Shown one piece after another: positions 52,687 to 61,337 of a stretch of DNA of 64,000 bases. A model generated the notes under the pieces. It saw only the letters and a list, made by a program, of their open reading frames with translations. It did not search any database and was not told the origin of the DNA. The stretch is from the NCBI RefSeq assembly GCF_045788535.1, contig NZ_CP074074.1, forward strand, positions 1,860,001 to 1,924,000, given 5' to 3'. The translations under genes were made by a program, and so were the position numbers. Within the stretch, counting starts at the first letter, position 1, and every line of letters begins with the position of its first letter. This DNA is from Allotamlana fucoidanivorans (GTDB taxonomy: Bacteria; Bacteroidota; Bacteroidia; Flavobacteriales; Flavobacteriaceae).

Positions 52687-53202
52687 TTATAGTTCCTTAA
52701 TGTCTTGTCTTAATTTTTCTAGTGCGCCGTATATGCGCTTTTCAACAGCTTTGGTTGAAATATTAAGCAGTTCAGCAATTTCTTTAAAACGTTTGCCTTC
52801 TACGCGGTTCATCATAAAAGCAACCCGCTGGGCATCGGTTAAATTTGTCAAAGCACGTTGCAGTTTGTCATTGTACTCAGCTTCCCGCATTAAAAATTCA
52901 GGACTTTCGTTAGTATACATTTTGGGTTTGGTTTGCTGGTGCTTTAAAACCACCTTTTGATGCGCCGCTTCATTAAGCATTAAATTGTTGGCCGTAGTAA
53001 ACACAAAACTCTTGGCTTTATCGGGAGTTATTTTTCCGCAGTTTTCCCAAAGTTTTATAAAGGCTTCCTGAACTTTGTCTTTGGGATTTAAAAGGTCTCC
53101 AAACTTATAGTATAAAAAGTTGTGTAAATCTGTGGCATGTTTTTTAAATATGGAAGAAAACAAGTGTTCTTCACAAATATTATTATGTAATCGTTTCCCC
53201 AT
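52687..53202 (-). CDS. ECF-type RNA polymerase sigma factor (FecI-like)
   Basis: A 171-residue group-4 sigma factor. Region 2 lies about residues 20-85 (FKKHATDLHNFLYYKFGDLLNPKDKVQEAFIKLWEN), region 4 about 110-168 (LTNLTDAQRVAFMMNRVEGKRFKEIAELLNISTKAVEKRIYGALEKLRQDI) with a helix-turn-helix. Next genes are fecR and the TonB receptor, so it is probably released when the receptor binds its ligand. Divergent from the lipoprotein gene at 53293 with only 90 bp between. Confidence 0.94.
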   Translation of the reverse strand: MGKRLHNNICEEHLFSSIFKKHATDLHNFLYYKFGDLLNPKDKVQEAFIKLWENCGKITPDKAKSFVFTTANNLMLNEAAHQKVVLKHQQTKPKMYTNESPEFLMREAEYNDKLQRALTNLTDAQRVAFMMNRVEGKRFKEIAELLNISTKAVEKRIYGALEKLRQDIKEL

Positions 53203-53213
53203 TATTATTGGTG

Positions 53214-53245
53214 GTTTGCAACACTAAAATAAAAAAAATGCAAAC
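53214..53245. promoter_or_regulatory. Inverted repeat in the divergent sigma/lipoprotein region
   Basis: GTTTGCA (53214-53220) and TGCAAAC (53239-53245) form a perfect 7-bp inverted repeat spaced by 18 bases, between the sigma-factor start and the candidate ECF promoter. It could be an operator for both directions. Confidence 0.4.
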
Positions 53246-53248
53246 AAG

Positions 53249-53282
53249 GGGTAGGAATTTTTAAAGTTAAACTGTTTTATAA
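53249..53282 (+). promoter_or_regulatory. Candidate ECF sigma promoter before the repeat lipoprotein
   Basis: GGGTAGGAA from 53249 and CTGTTTTATAA from 53272, 23 bases apart from first base to first base, the same as the element before fecR at 52614-52646. The intervening AT-rich sequence is also similar (TTAAAGTTAA). Confidence 0.65.
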
Positions 53283-53316
53283 CAAAAAAGCTATGTTTAA
53301 CCCAAACACATGTACC

Positions 53317-55068
53317 ATGAAAACTACATTAAAATCATTATTGTTATTGCCTTTTTTTGTCCTTTTATTGTTCACTTCTTGTCAGGAAGAAAAAATAGAA
53401 ATTTCTGAAATTGATGAGAGTGAAGCCCTTGTTGCCGAATCTGAATTAACAGATTTATTGTACTCCACATCTATCATGGATGGATCTGCTGATAATATCA
53501 TTGATAAAGCCAGCTGTACCTCTGTAAAACTTCCAGTTACCGTTGTAGTAAATGGATTAGAAATTATTATTGATTCAAAAGAAGACTTTAAAGTAATTGA
53601 AGCCATCTTTAAAGAATTTGATGATGATGAAGATAATCTGGAAATTATTTTTCCAATCACCGTTATTTTAAGCAATCATGAAGAGATTGTTATTCAAAAT
53701 AAAACAGAATTAGCCGCTAAGATTGAAGCCTGTAGAGGTGAGAACGAAGAAGATGAGGATATTGAGTGTATCGATTTTCAATACCCTATATCATTTTCAG
53801 TGTATAATTCAGCGTTTCAAGTTATTGATGTGATAACCATTGAAAGCGACAGACAATTACACCGTTTTATTGAAAGAGTTAAAAGCTCTGAAGTGTTTGC
53901 AAGCTTAAATTTCCCTGTAACTATGGTTTATGCAGATGGGTCAACGGTTGAAGTAAACAGTAATAAGCAATTGGCATTAACCATTAGAGAAGCCAAAGGT
54001 GTGTGTGATGAAGATGATGATAACGATTATGGCGATGATGATTTTACCAAAGAACGGCTAGATGCGTATTTAAAAACATGTCCTTGGATAGTTTATGAAT
54101 TTATGAGAAATGAAGTTGATAATACAACAGAATACAGAGAATATGCTCTTAATTTTAGAGAGGAAGGTGTCCTGAAAATGCGTGCCAGAGGTGGTGATGT
54201 GTTAACAGGAACATGGAGTACTCGTGTGACTGATAGAGGAGCGCTTTTAAAAATGCAGTTTGAAACCATGGCCGATTTTACACTAGAATGGGTGGTTTAC
54301 GATATTGAATACGGAAAAATTAAGCTTTTTGAAGTAGGAGGTAACCGTATCATAATGAAGAAAAACTGCGATGTTGTTATTGATTATACTAAGGAAAGAA
54401 TTAATGAATACCTTCAAAAATGTTTGTGGCGTGTAGCCCGTTTAAGTGTTGATGGCATTGACAACGAAAAAGAGTACATAGGCACACCATTAAAGTTCTT
54501 TGAAAATAACGTAGTAAAGTTAAGGTTGAATGGGGAATTTTTAGAAGGCACCTACGAAATTGGAATCCGTAATACAGGAGCTATTTTAAGAATATATTTA
54601 GAAGGTAGACCTAATTTGAAATTAGAGTGGTTAATTACCTTCTTAGAGCCAGGTTTCATCAAACTTTCCAATGCCAATAATAAAATGATTTTAGAAAGAC
54701 ATTGTCCAGATGGTGATGGAGATATCAATTATATTATTGATGTTCTTACTAATGGAGAATGGGAAGTTGCTCAATATATGGATCAAGGTAACAATGAAAC
54801 GGTGAATTATGAAGGTTTTGTTATAGGATTTAATGAAAACGGAATGTTGTTTGCCGAAGGTAATGGGAAAAATTATAACGGATCTTGGTTGGCTTACCGA
54901 AATGAAGGTTTGTTTTTAGGGCTAAACTTTAAAACATTAGATGAACCATTTAGTGAGTTGAGACACCGTTGGAGAATAAAAGAAATTAATTCAGGTAGAA
55001 TTGAGTTGAAAGATTTTAATTCCGTAGGTGAAATTGAAAGAGTCTTGGTGCTGGAAAAACGCATTTAG
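53317..55068 (+). CDS. Acidic repeat-containing lipoprotein, function unknown
   Basis: The ORF is open from ATG 53293, but ATG 53317 (residue 9) starts a regular lipoprotein signal, KTTLKSLLLLPFFVLLLFTSC; that start is preferred. The mature protein has two repeat zones. The N-terminal half has about four short beta repeats (LPVTVVVNGLEIII, FPITVILSNHEEIVI, YPISFSVYNSAFQVI, FPVTMVYADGSTVEV), each followed by a helical segment; an acidic DEDDDNDYGDDD linker follows. The C-terminal half has three lipocalin-like repeats of about 100 residues, each with a W-V/R-Y/A motif and an L-E-W or W-R-I end. Regulation by the neighbouring ECF sigma factor is likely from the shared promoter motif. Confidence 0.7.
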   Translation: MKTTLKSLLLLPFFVLLLFTSCQEEKIEISEIDESEALVAESELTDLLYSTSIMDGSADNIIDKASCTSVKLPVTVVVNGLEIIIDSKEDFKVIEAIFKEFDDDEDNLEIIFPITVILSNHEEIVIQNKTELAAKIEACRGENEEDEDIECIDFQYPISFSVYNSAFQVIDVITIESDRQLHRFIERVKSSEVFASLNFPVTMVYADGSTVEVNSNKQLALTIREAKGVCDEDDDNDYGDDDFTKERLDAYLKTCPWIVYEFMRNEVDNTTEYREYALNFREEGVLKMRARGGDVLTGTWSTRVTDRGALLKMQFETMADFTLEWVVYDIEYGKIKLFEVGGNRIIMKKNCDVVIDYTKERINEYLQKCLWRVARLSVDGIDNEKEYIGTPLKFFENNVVKLRLNGEFLEGTYEIGIRNTGAILRIYLEGRPNLKLEWLITFLEPGFIKLSNANNKMILERHCPDGDGDINYIIDVLTNGEWEVAQYMDQGNNETVNYEGFVIGFNENGMLFAEGNGKNYNGSWLAYRNEGLFLGLNFKTLDEPFSELRHRWRIKEINSGRIELKDFNSVGEIERVLVLEKRI

Positions 55069-55143
55069 CAAAAAAGTATCAAATGAAAAAGAAACAAAAA
55101 GACCAGTTCGGTTGGTAGGTTAATAAACAATGTTTCTTTTATG

Positions 55144-55178
55144 AAAGCTGTCAATATCAATTGGCAGCTTTTTTTATT
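55144..55178 (+). terminator. Terminator after the repeat lipoprotein
   Basis: AAAGCTGTCAAT (55144-55155) pairs with ATTGGCAGCTTT (55160-55171), 12 bp with one G-U, loop ATCA, then a T-run. Confidence 0.88.
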
Positions 55179-55244
55179 GGTTATGAGTTCTAAATACCTC
55201 ATTACTTTTTAAACACGTTACTTCAATAATATCAAGCAAATCAC

Positions 55245-55252
55245 TAAATTTG
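55245..55252 (+). promoter_or_regulatory. -7 box of ffh
   Basis: TAAATTTG, exact TAnnTTTG, 26 bases before ATG 55279. The -33 element is not evident. Confidence 0.45.
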
Positions 55253-55278
55253 CACTTCTTAAAATTCGAATAGAAATT

Positions 55279-56607
55279 ATGTTTAATAATTTAAGTGATA
55301 AATTAGATAAAGCCTTACACGTATTAAAGGGACATGGTAGTATTACAGAAGTAAATGTTGCTGAAACTTTAAAAGAAGTAAGACGCGCGCTTCTTGATGC
55401 CGATGTCAACTTTAAAATAGCCAAACAATTTACCAATACCGTTAAAGAAAAAGCACTGGGACAAAATGTATTAACTACATTACAACCAGGACAATTAATG
55501 GTAAAAATTGTTAAGGATGAGTTAACCGAACTGATGGGAGGTGATGCAGAAGGGATCAACTTATCTGGCACACCAAGTGTTATTTTAATGTCTGGTTTAC
55601 AGGGGTCTGGTAAAACAACCTTTTCTGGTAAGCTTGCTAATTATCTAAAAAATAAAAAAACTAAGAAACCTTTATTAGTGGCTTGTGATGTGTATCGTCC
55701 AGCCGCGATAGATCAATTGCATGTAGTTGGCGAACAAATTGGGGTTGAGGTTTTTAGTGATAAAGGGAATAATGATCCTGTGGCTATTTCACAGGCAGCT
55801 ATTGCACATGCCAAAGCCAACGGATTTAATGTGGTTATTATTGATACCGCTGGTCGATTGGCTGTTGATGAAGCCATGATGACCGAAATATCAAATATTC
55901 ATAAAGCCATACAACCACAAGAAACATTGTTTGTGGTAGATTCAATGACAGGGCAAGACGCCGTGAATACCGCTAAGGCTTTTAATGATGTTTTGAATTT
56001 TGATGGTGTTATCCTCACTAAATTAGATGGTGATACGCGTGGAGGTGCTGCTATATCTATTAAATCGGTTGTTAATAAACCCATTAAGTTTATTGGTACA
56101 GGTGAGAAAATGGAAGCTATTGATGTATTCTATCCATCACGTATGGCTGATCGTATTCTCGGCATGGGGGATGTGGTATCCTTGGTAGAACGCGCACAAG
56201 AACAGTTTGATGAAGAAGAGGCTAGGAAACTTCAAAAGAAAATAGCAAAAAATCAGTTTGGTTTTGATGATTTCTTAAAGCAGATTCAGCAAATAAAAAA
56301 GATGGGGAATATGAAAGACCTCATGGGTATGATTCCTGGCGCTGGAAAAATGCTAAAGGATGTTGATATTGATGATGACGCCTTTAAAGGTATTGAAGCC
56401 ATTATTCACTCTATGACACCCAAAGAGCGTAGTAATCCCGCTGTGCTAAATGCTAGTAGAAAAAAGCGTGTAGCTAAAGGCTCAGGAACCTCCGTACAAG
56501 AGGTTAATCAGCTGTTAAAGCAATTTAACCAAATGAGCAAAATGATGAAGATGATGCAAGGCGGTGGCGGTAAAAAGATGATGCAGATGATGAAAAATAT
56601 GCGTTAA
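55279..56607 (+). CDS. ffh: Signal recognition particle protein Ffh
   Basis: SRP54 homologue that targets membrane proteins co-translationally. The 442 residues have an N domain (1-85), a GTPase domain with GLQGSGKTTFSGKLA (near 108-122), DVYRPAA, DTAGR and TKLDGDTRGG, and a methionine-rich M domain ending in MSKMMKMMQGGGGKKMMQMMKNMR-type tail (last ~25 residues). Standing alone with its own promoter and followed by a repeat tract before folD. Confidence 0.97.
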   Translation: MFNNLSDKLDKALHVLKGHGSITEVNVAETLKEVRRALLDADVNFKIAKQFTNTVKEKALGQNVLTTLQPGQLMVKIVKDELTELMGGDAEGINLSGTPSVILMSGLQGSGKTTFSGKLANYLKNKKTKKPLLVACDVYRPAAIDQLHVVGEQIGVEVFSDKGNNDPVAISQAAIAHAKANGFNVVIIDTAGRLAVDEAMMTEISNIHKAIQPQETLFVVDSMTGQDAVNTAKAFNDVLNFDGVILTKLDGDTRGGAAISIKSVVNKPIKFIGTGEKMEAIDVFYPSRMADRILGMGDVVSLVERAQEQFDEEEARKLQKKIAKNQFGFDDFLKQIQQIKKMGNMKDLMGMIPGAGKMLKDVDIDDDAFKGIEAIIHSMTPKERSNPAVLNASRKKRVAKGSGTSVQEVNQLLKQFNQMSKMMKMMQGGGGKKMMQMMKNMR

Positions 56608-56612
56608 TCTTG

Positions 56613-56694
56613 TTAATAGTTAATAGTTAATAGTTAATAGTTAATAGTTGGTTTTATTATTTTAAACCAACAACCAACAACCAACAACCAACAA
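56613..56694 (+). repeat. Heptamer tandem repeats: TTAATAG x5 and CCAACAA x4
   Basis: Five perfect TTAATAG copies at 56613-56647, then TTGGTTT (56648-56654) that can pair with AAACCAA (56664-56670), then four perfect CCAACAA copies at 56667-56694, ending one base before the folD ATG at 56696. The 5-copy and 4-copy tracts occupy nearly all of the ffh-folD gap. Confidence 0.9.
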
Positions 56695-56695
56695 C

Positions 56696-57571
56696 ATGAC
56701 AATTTTAGACGGTAAAAAAGTTAGTAACGATATAAAAGAGGAAATTGCAGAACATGTAAAGGCGATGGTTTCTAAAGGTGAAAAAGTACCACATTTAGCA
56801 GCTGTTTTAGTAGGTTCTGATGGGGCTAGTATGACTTACGTTAATGCAAAAGTGAAGGCTTGTGAACGTATTGGTTTTAATTCTACACTTATAGAACTTC
56901 CTGAGTATACTTCAGAAGAAGCGTTACTAGAAAAAATAAACGAGTTAAATATCAATGATGATATTGATGGTTTTATAGTGCAGTTACCTTTGCCAGACCA
57001 AATTGATGAGCAAAAAGTACTTATGGCTATAGATCCTGATAAAGATGTTGATGGGTTTCACCCAGTAAATGTGGGGCGAATGGCTTTAGATTTACCAACC
57101 TTTTTACCAGCAACACCCTATGGTATTCTTGAGCTACTGGAACGCTATCAAGTAGAAACCTCAGGAAAAAATGTTGTGGTTATGGGAAGAAGTCATATTG
57201 TAGGGCGCCCCATGAGTATTTTAATGAGTCAGAAGCGTAAGGCGGGAGACGCCACAGTTACCGTGGTACATAGTAGAACTAAAAATTTAGCTGAGATTAC
57301 CAAACAGGCCGATATTATTGTAGCAGCCATTGGGATATCGGAGTTTTTAACAGGTGATATGGTAAAAGAAGATGTGGTGGTTATTGATGTAGGGATAACC
57401 CGTGTGCCTGATGCTACCAAAAAGAATGGTTACAGATTAGCTGGTGATGTTGATTTTAAGAGCGTGAGTAAAAAAGCAAGTTTTATTACCCCGGTTCCTG
57501 GAGGTGTTGGCCCTATGACCATTGCCATGCTGCTTAAGAACACGTTACTAGCAAGAGAAAGACACGGATAG
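56696..57571 (+). CDS. folD: Bifunctional methylenetetrahydrofolate dehydrogenase / cyclohydrolase
   Basis: Interconverts methylene-THF, methenyl-THF and formyl-THF with NADP. The 291 residues match the family. Motifs: YVNAKVKACERIGF (catalytic Tyr and Lys), VQLPLPDQID, DKDVDGFHPVNVGRM, VVMGRSHIVGRPMSILMSQK and PVPGGVGPMTIAMLLKNT. Start ATG 56696 lies immediately after the CCAACAA repeats; changes in repeat number would change the distance to any upstream promoter. Confidence 0.97.
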   Translation: MTILDGKKVSNDIKEEIAEHVKAMVSKGEKVPHLAAVLVGSDGASMTYVNAKVKACERIGFNSTLIELPEYTSEEALLEKINELNINDDIDGFIVQLPLPDQIDEQKVLMAIDPDKDVDGFHPVNVGRMALDLPTFLPATPYGILELLERYQVETSGKNVVVMGRSHIVGRPMSILMSQKRKAGDATVTVVHSRTKNLAEITKQADIIVAAIGISEFLTGDMVKEDVVVIDVGITRVPDATKKNGYRLAGDVDFKSVSKKASFITPVPGGVGPMTIAMLLKNTLLARERHG

Positions 57572-57593
57572 AAAAATATATTAATAAAATTGA

Positions 57594-57626
57594 AGAGCAG
57601 CATTAAAAAAAATGCTGCTTTTTTAT
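57594..57626 (+). terminator. Terminator after folD
   Basis: AGCAGCATT (57596-57604) pairs with AATGCTGCT (57611-57619), loop of six A, then T6. It may also serve the convergent rluF gene. Confidence 0.88.
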
Positions 57627-57692
57627 ATGAGCAACTATGGTAAAGGTGTTTTAGGTACTTCTTAAAATACCAATAAAGACTTGTGACAAATT

Positions 57693-58508
57693 TTATCTCT
57701 TTCTATGTTTCGGTGATCTGTTGTCTGTGTTTTGAGGTCTTTCAGAAGTGTCACGGCGTCTATCGGGTTTCGGTTTAAAAACTTTTGTAGAACCACTTAT
57801 TAAGGTGCTTAGTTCTTTAAATTCTTCATGGGTAAGTTCGCGGTATTTCCCAACGGGTATATCTAGTTTTATATTCATGATTCTAACACGTTTAAGGGTT
57901 TGAACCTCATAATTTAAATAACTGCACATACGGCGTATTTGTCGGTTTAGTCCCTGTGTTAAAATAATCTTGAATTTGTAAGTGCCGAGTTTTGTTACCT
58001 TACATCTTCTGGTGGTTTGTTTTAATTCTTCTAAATAAATACCACCTGCCATACGCTCAATAAAGGTTTGAGAGATAGGCTTATCTACGGTTACAATGTA
58101 TTCTTTTTCATGATTATTACTGGCACGGAGAATTTTATTGACTATATCGCCATCATCGGTTAAAAGAATAAGTCCTTCACTTGGTTTGTCTAGCCTGCCA
58201 ATAGGAAAGATACGTTTTGGGTAGTTTATAAAATCAATGATATTGTCTTTTTCTACCGATGTGTCTGTAGTACAAACAATACCAACAGGTTTATTAAATG
58301 CTAGGTAAACAAAAGCATTTTTTGTATTTGTTATGGCTTCTCCATCTACGGCCACAATATCATTGGGCGCAATTTTGGTTCCCATTTCAGGAACAACCCC
58401 ATTAATAGTAACGCGTCCTGCGTCAATCAGTTTATCGGCTTCTCTTCTAGAGCAATAGCCTACCTCACTTAAAAACTTATTTATACGTTTTAATGTAACT
58501 TCTGCCAT
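57693..58508 (-). CDS. rluF: 23S rRNA pseudouridine synthase, RluF type
   Basis: Makes pseudouridine in 23S rRNA. The 271-residue protein has an N-terminal S4 RNA-binding domain (about 4-62, RINKFLSEVGYCSRREADKLIDAGRVTING) and the catalytic motif GRLDKPSEGLILLT (catalytic Asp, near residue 103). The pattern AFNKPVGIVCTTDTSVEKDNIIDFINYPKRIFPIGRLD is typical of RluF. A basic, low-complexity C-terminal tail (PDRRRDTSERPQNTDNRSP) extends past the usual fold. Confidence 0.88.
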   Translation of the reverse strand: MAEVTLKRINKFLSEVGYCSRREADKLIDAGRVTINGVVPEMGTKIAPNDIVAVDGEAITNTKNAFVYLAFNKPVGIVCTTDTSVEKDNIIDFINYPKRIFPIGRLDKPSEGLILLTDDGDIVNKILRASNNHEKEYIVTVDKPISQTFIERMAGGIYLEELKQTTRRCKVTKLGTYKFKIILTQGLNRQIRRMCSYLNYEVQTLKRVRIMNIKLDIPVGKYRELTHEEFKELSTLISGSTKVFKPKPDRRRDTSERPQNTDNRSPKHRKR

Positions 58509-58529
58509 GGCTCAAAAATACGACAATAA

Positions 58530-59363
58530 TTAATGTGTTTCTGAAGTTTTTATAAAGGACAGTATGTGCTGGTATACCGTTTCCGACCTTAATCGGTGTC
58601 CTAAACCAATAGTTTTTATAAGTTCTGAGTTTTTATAGGCTCTATGGATATCAAGGGCTTCTTTAAATGATATGATATTGTCTTTTTTATCGTGAATAAT
58701 TAAGCCTTTCGCGGTAATCTTAGAAAAGAAATTGTCTACATTATAGTATTTAGGGAACTGACCAAAGTGTTTGAAATAGTAATTGTTAATGGCGTTTGAA
58801 ACCTTAGTGTTATACCCCATCATAGTGATGTAATTATTAACCGAAATTTCTAAGTTTGAAGGCGCGCCAAGCAAAACAATTTTACAAATAGAAGGTAAGT
58901 TGTGATTTGTTAATGCAATAGCGGTGGCTGTACCACCAATAGAATGTCCTACTATAGTTTGAGGTTTGAATGCTTTAATAACTTCATTTAAACATTCAGC
59001 ATATAATGGGGCGTTAAAAATTTTATTGCCAGAAGCTCCATGTGCTGGCGCATCAACAGATATAATGTTATAATGCTCTTGTTTTAACAATTCAATAAGG
59101 TCTTTCCACCTATAAGAATTACTATCCCAGCCATGCACTAATAAAATGGTTTCTCCGTTTCCTTGCCAGTGATACGTTTTTATATGAAACCCTTGGTGTA
59201 TGATGTTTTTCTTATCAGCTGTATTTAAATAAGTTTTGGCCTCATGGTCAAGTTTTGCGTTTCTTGGTTTAGAAAATAAAAACACCGCTAATTTAGCAGC
59301 TAGATAAGGTGAAAGTACGGCAATGCTATTTATTGCTTTACCAATTAATTTGGGTTGTATCAT
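58530..59363 (-). CDS. Alpha/beta hydrolase
   Basis: A 277-residue serine hydrolase fold. Elements: ILLVHGWDSNSYRWKDLIELL (oxyanion HGW region, near 75), VDAPAHGAS, nucleophile elbow GHSIGG (near residues 139-144), and the C-terminal histidine in IGLGHRLRS. An N-terminal hydrophobic segment (residues 10-30) may anchor it in the membrane. Its ATG starts on the base after the cupin gene stop, so the two are coupled. Substrate unknown. Confidence 0.85.
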   Translation of the reverse strand: MIQPKLIGKAINSIAVLSPYLAAKLAVFLFSKPRNAKLDHEAKTYLNTADKKNIIHQGFHIKTYHWQGNGETILLVHGWDSNSYRWKDLIELLKQEHYNIISVDAPAHGASGNKIFNAPLYAECLNEVIKAFKPQTIVGHSIGGTATAIALTNHNLPSICKIVLLGAPSNLEISVNNYITMMGYNTKVSNAINNYYFKHFGQFPKYYNVDNFFSKITAKGLIIHDKKDNIISFKEALDIHRAYKNSELIKTIGLGHRLRSETVYQHILSFIKTSETH

Positions 59364-59732
59364 TTAAGCTTCTCGGTTAGCAAGATCTATTGAAAATGCG
59401 GGTGTACAAATTGCAAGGTATTCACAGGGCTCTGTAAACGGATTGGAATATTGTACTCGGGTATTCTTTTCTATTTTTATAGATTGCCCTGCTTCTAATA
59501 CAATGACATCATCTTCAATTATAAATTGTTTTTTGCCCTTGATGATAAACGTGAATTCATCAAATTCAGGGGTTTGAAACGGTTCACTCCACCCCGCAGG
59601 GGCAATCATATGGGCTAGGCTTAGGTTTGAATCACCATTTGAAGCATGACCAAAATGTTCTTTAATGATTTTGCCATCTGTAGTAGGTACAATAAATGGA
59701 TTATTTTGAATGGTATATTTCTTTTTTGCCAT
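59364..59732 (-). CDS. Cupin domain protein
   Basis: A 122-residue single cupin barrel (HMIAPAGWSEPFQTPEFDEFTFIIKGKKQFIIEDDVIVLEAGQSIKIEKNTRVQYSNP). The first cupin motif is degenerate: the usual HxH metal site is not clear. Directly followed by the alpha/beta hydrolase gene with no gap. It may be a sugar- or small-molecule-binding protein or a regulator; nothing more specific is supported. Confidence 0.78.
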   Translation of the reverse strand: MAKKKYTIQNNPFIVPTTDGKIIKEHFGHASNGDSNLSLAHMIAPAGWSEPFQTPEFDEFTFIIKGKKQFIIEDDVIVLEAGQSIKIEKNTRVQYSNPFTEPCEYLAICTPAFSIDLANREA

Positions 59733-59760
59733 ATTACATCTCAGTTAAAATCCTCCTTTT

Positions 59761-60741
59761 TTAATGCTTATCTTTTAGGGGTTTTCTTTTTATCATACCA
59801 CCACGTAAGTCTTTAACTATACCCATAATGATAAAGGCTTTTTTATCAATCTTATCTATTTCCGTTTGTAGTTTGGCCAGTTCTAATCTCGTAACTACGG
59901 TGTAGATAATGTCTTTGTTATAACTATCGCCACTGGTTCCGTAGCCTCCTTTACCTGCATAGATGGTACATGCGCGCCTTAACTTTTTGGTGAGCATGAA
60001 TCTTAATTCTTGATGCTTATTTGAAATAATGGTAACCCCTACATATTCTTCAACACCATCAACCACAAAATCAACCGTTTTTGCCGCCGCAAGATAGGTT
60101 AAAATAGCATAAAGCGCTGTTTCTACAGATAGGATATAAGCACCTGCTGAAAAAATGATAATGTTTATAAGGAGTAGAACATCTCCAATGGTCAATGATA
60201 ATTTTCTGCCTAAGTATATAGCGAGAACTTCGGTGCCATCAATAACACTACCCCCTCGCATAGACATGCCTATACCTAAGCCTAGAAAAAAGCCACCAAA
60301 TACGGCAATAAGGAGTTTGTCTTCCGTTACTGTTGGATACTCTACAAAATGAACAACAAGTGCAAGCATTGTAATAGCCACAATACTCTTTATAGCAAAT
60401 TTTTTGCCTATGGTTCTAGAGGCTAAAATGATAAAAGGTAAATTCACAATAACAAGTAGAATACCCAGTTTTAAAGACGTTATATTCTCAAAAAGTAACG
60501 ATATACCTGTAGCTCCACCATCAATAAATCTGTTAGGGAGTAAAAAACCTTTTAACCCAAATCCTGCTGAAAAAACACCAATGATAATAAATAAAAATTC
60601 TTTTAAAGCATGGGTTAATTCAACTTGAAAACTTCTTACCAAGGGCACTACTTCCTTAGGGCTGACAGGCTTTTGTGACTGTCGCTTTTTTAATTGCTTT
60701 TTAGCAATATCTACCAGTAGTTTTGATAAGATAGGGTTCAT
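59761..60741 (-). CDS. YitT family membrane protein (DUF161/DUF2179)
   Basis: A 326-residue protein with a basic N-terminal segment of about 50 residues, about five hydrophobic helices (e.g. FLFIIIGVFSAGFGLKGFLL, IAVFGGFFLGLGIGMSMRGGSVIDGTEVLA) and a soluble C-terminal DUF2179 domain (VGVTIISNKHQELRFMLTKKLRRACTIYAGKGGYG...IYTVVTRLELAKLQTEIDKIDKKAFIIM). The family is widespread and its transported substrate or role is not established. Confidence 0.87.
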   Translation of the reverse strand: MNPILSKLLVDIAKKQLKKRQSQKPVSPKEVVPLVRSFQVELTHALKEFLFIIIGVFSAGFGLKGFLLPNRFIDGGATGISLLFENITSLKLGILLVIVNLPFIILASRTIGKKFAIKSIVAITMLALVVHFVEYPTVTEDKLLIAVFGGFFLGLGIGMSMRGGSVIDGTEVLAIYLGRKLSLTIGDVLLLINIIIFSAGAYILSVETALYAILTYLAAAKTVDFVVDGVEEYVGVTIISNKHQELRFMLTKKLRRACTIYAGKGGYGTSGDSYNKDIIYTVVTRLELAKLQTEIDKIDKKAFIIMGIVKDLRGGMIKRKPLKDKH

Positions 60742-60751
60742 AGACTTGTAT

Positions 60752-61309
60752 TTATATATTCCAGTTTATAAAAAAGTATTTCACCTTGGCATGATCTGGA
60801 ATATGAGTGGGTTCAAATTTTAAATCCATATCAAACCTTAAATTAGCAGGTAATTCTTTTTTATCAATAGTAAAACTGGCGTTAATATCATCAACGGCTA
60901 CAACTATAGAATTAATCAAATTACTAATTCTTGATATTTTATAGTTGTCATTAATATCTTTAAACGTACTTATACTTGATATGTTCTTTTCTGTTTTGTA
61001 ACGTTCGTCAAAAATTCTAACATTACTGATTACCGAAGTGGAGTCTAAAATGAATTTAGGGGTTAATGCTAACAGCTTTTTACCACCTTTTTCATAAATG
61101 TTGATGGCATTACTGTTTCCAACAAATTCATCACCCGTTATAAACTTTACCACAGAATCATTGGGAAATGCCATTTCTAGATCTTTTACTTGTGTTGAAT
61201 CGGTTAATAAGCCAACATGATGTTTTGAAACCTCAAAAGGGTTTGGTGTTTTACTACAACTAGATATTAAGAGGATTAAGGCTAATGTGCTTAAAAGATA
61301 ATGTTTCAT
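60752..61309 (-). CDS. Lipoprotein of unknown function
   Basis: A 185-residue protein with lipoprotein signal MKHYLLSTLALILLISSC (lipid Cys 18). The mature part is mixed alpha/beta: HHVGLLTDSTQVKDLEMAFPNDSVVK near residues 30-55, then beta strands and a C-terminal VKYFFINWNI. Not recognised. It lies 10 bp upstream of the yitT-like gene in the same direction and is likely co-transcribed with it. Confidence 0.7.
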   Translation of the reverse strand: MKHYLLSTLALILLISSCSKTPNPFEVSKHHVGLLTDSTQVKDLEMAFPNDSVVKFITGDEFVGNSNAINIYEKGGKKLLALTPKFILDSTSVISNVRIFDERYKTEKNISSISTFKDINDNYKISRISNLINSIVVAVDDINASFTIDKKELPANLRFDMDLKFEPTHIPDHAKVKYFFINWNI

Positions 61310-61337
61310 TGATTTGAGATATATAAATGTTTGATTA

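Noticed and set aside
44414..55068. Genomic island or defence island in the envelope-gene region.
   Set aside because: There is no integrase, tRNA junction, direct repeat boundary, toxin, nuclease or restriction gene, and base composition looks like the rest of the window by eye.
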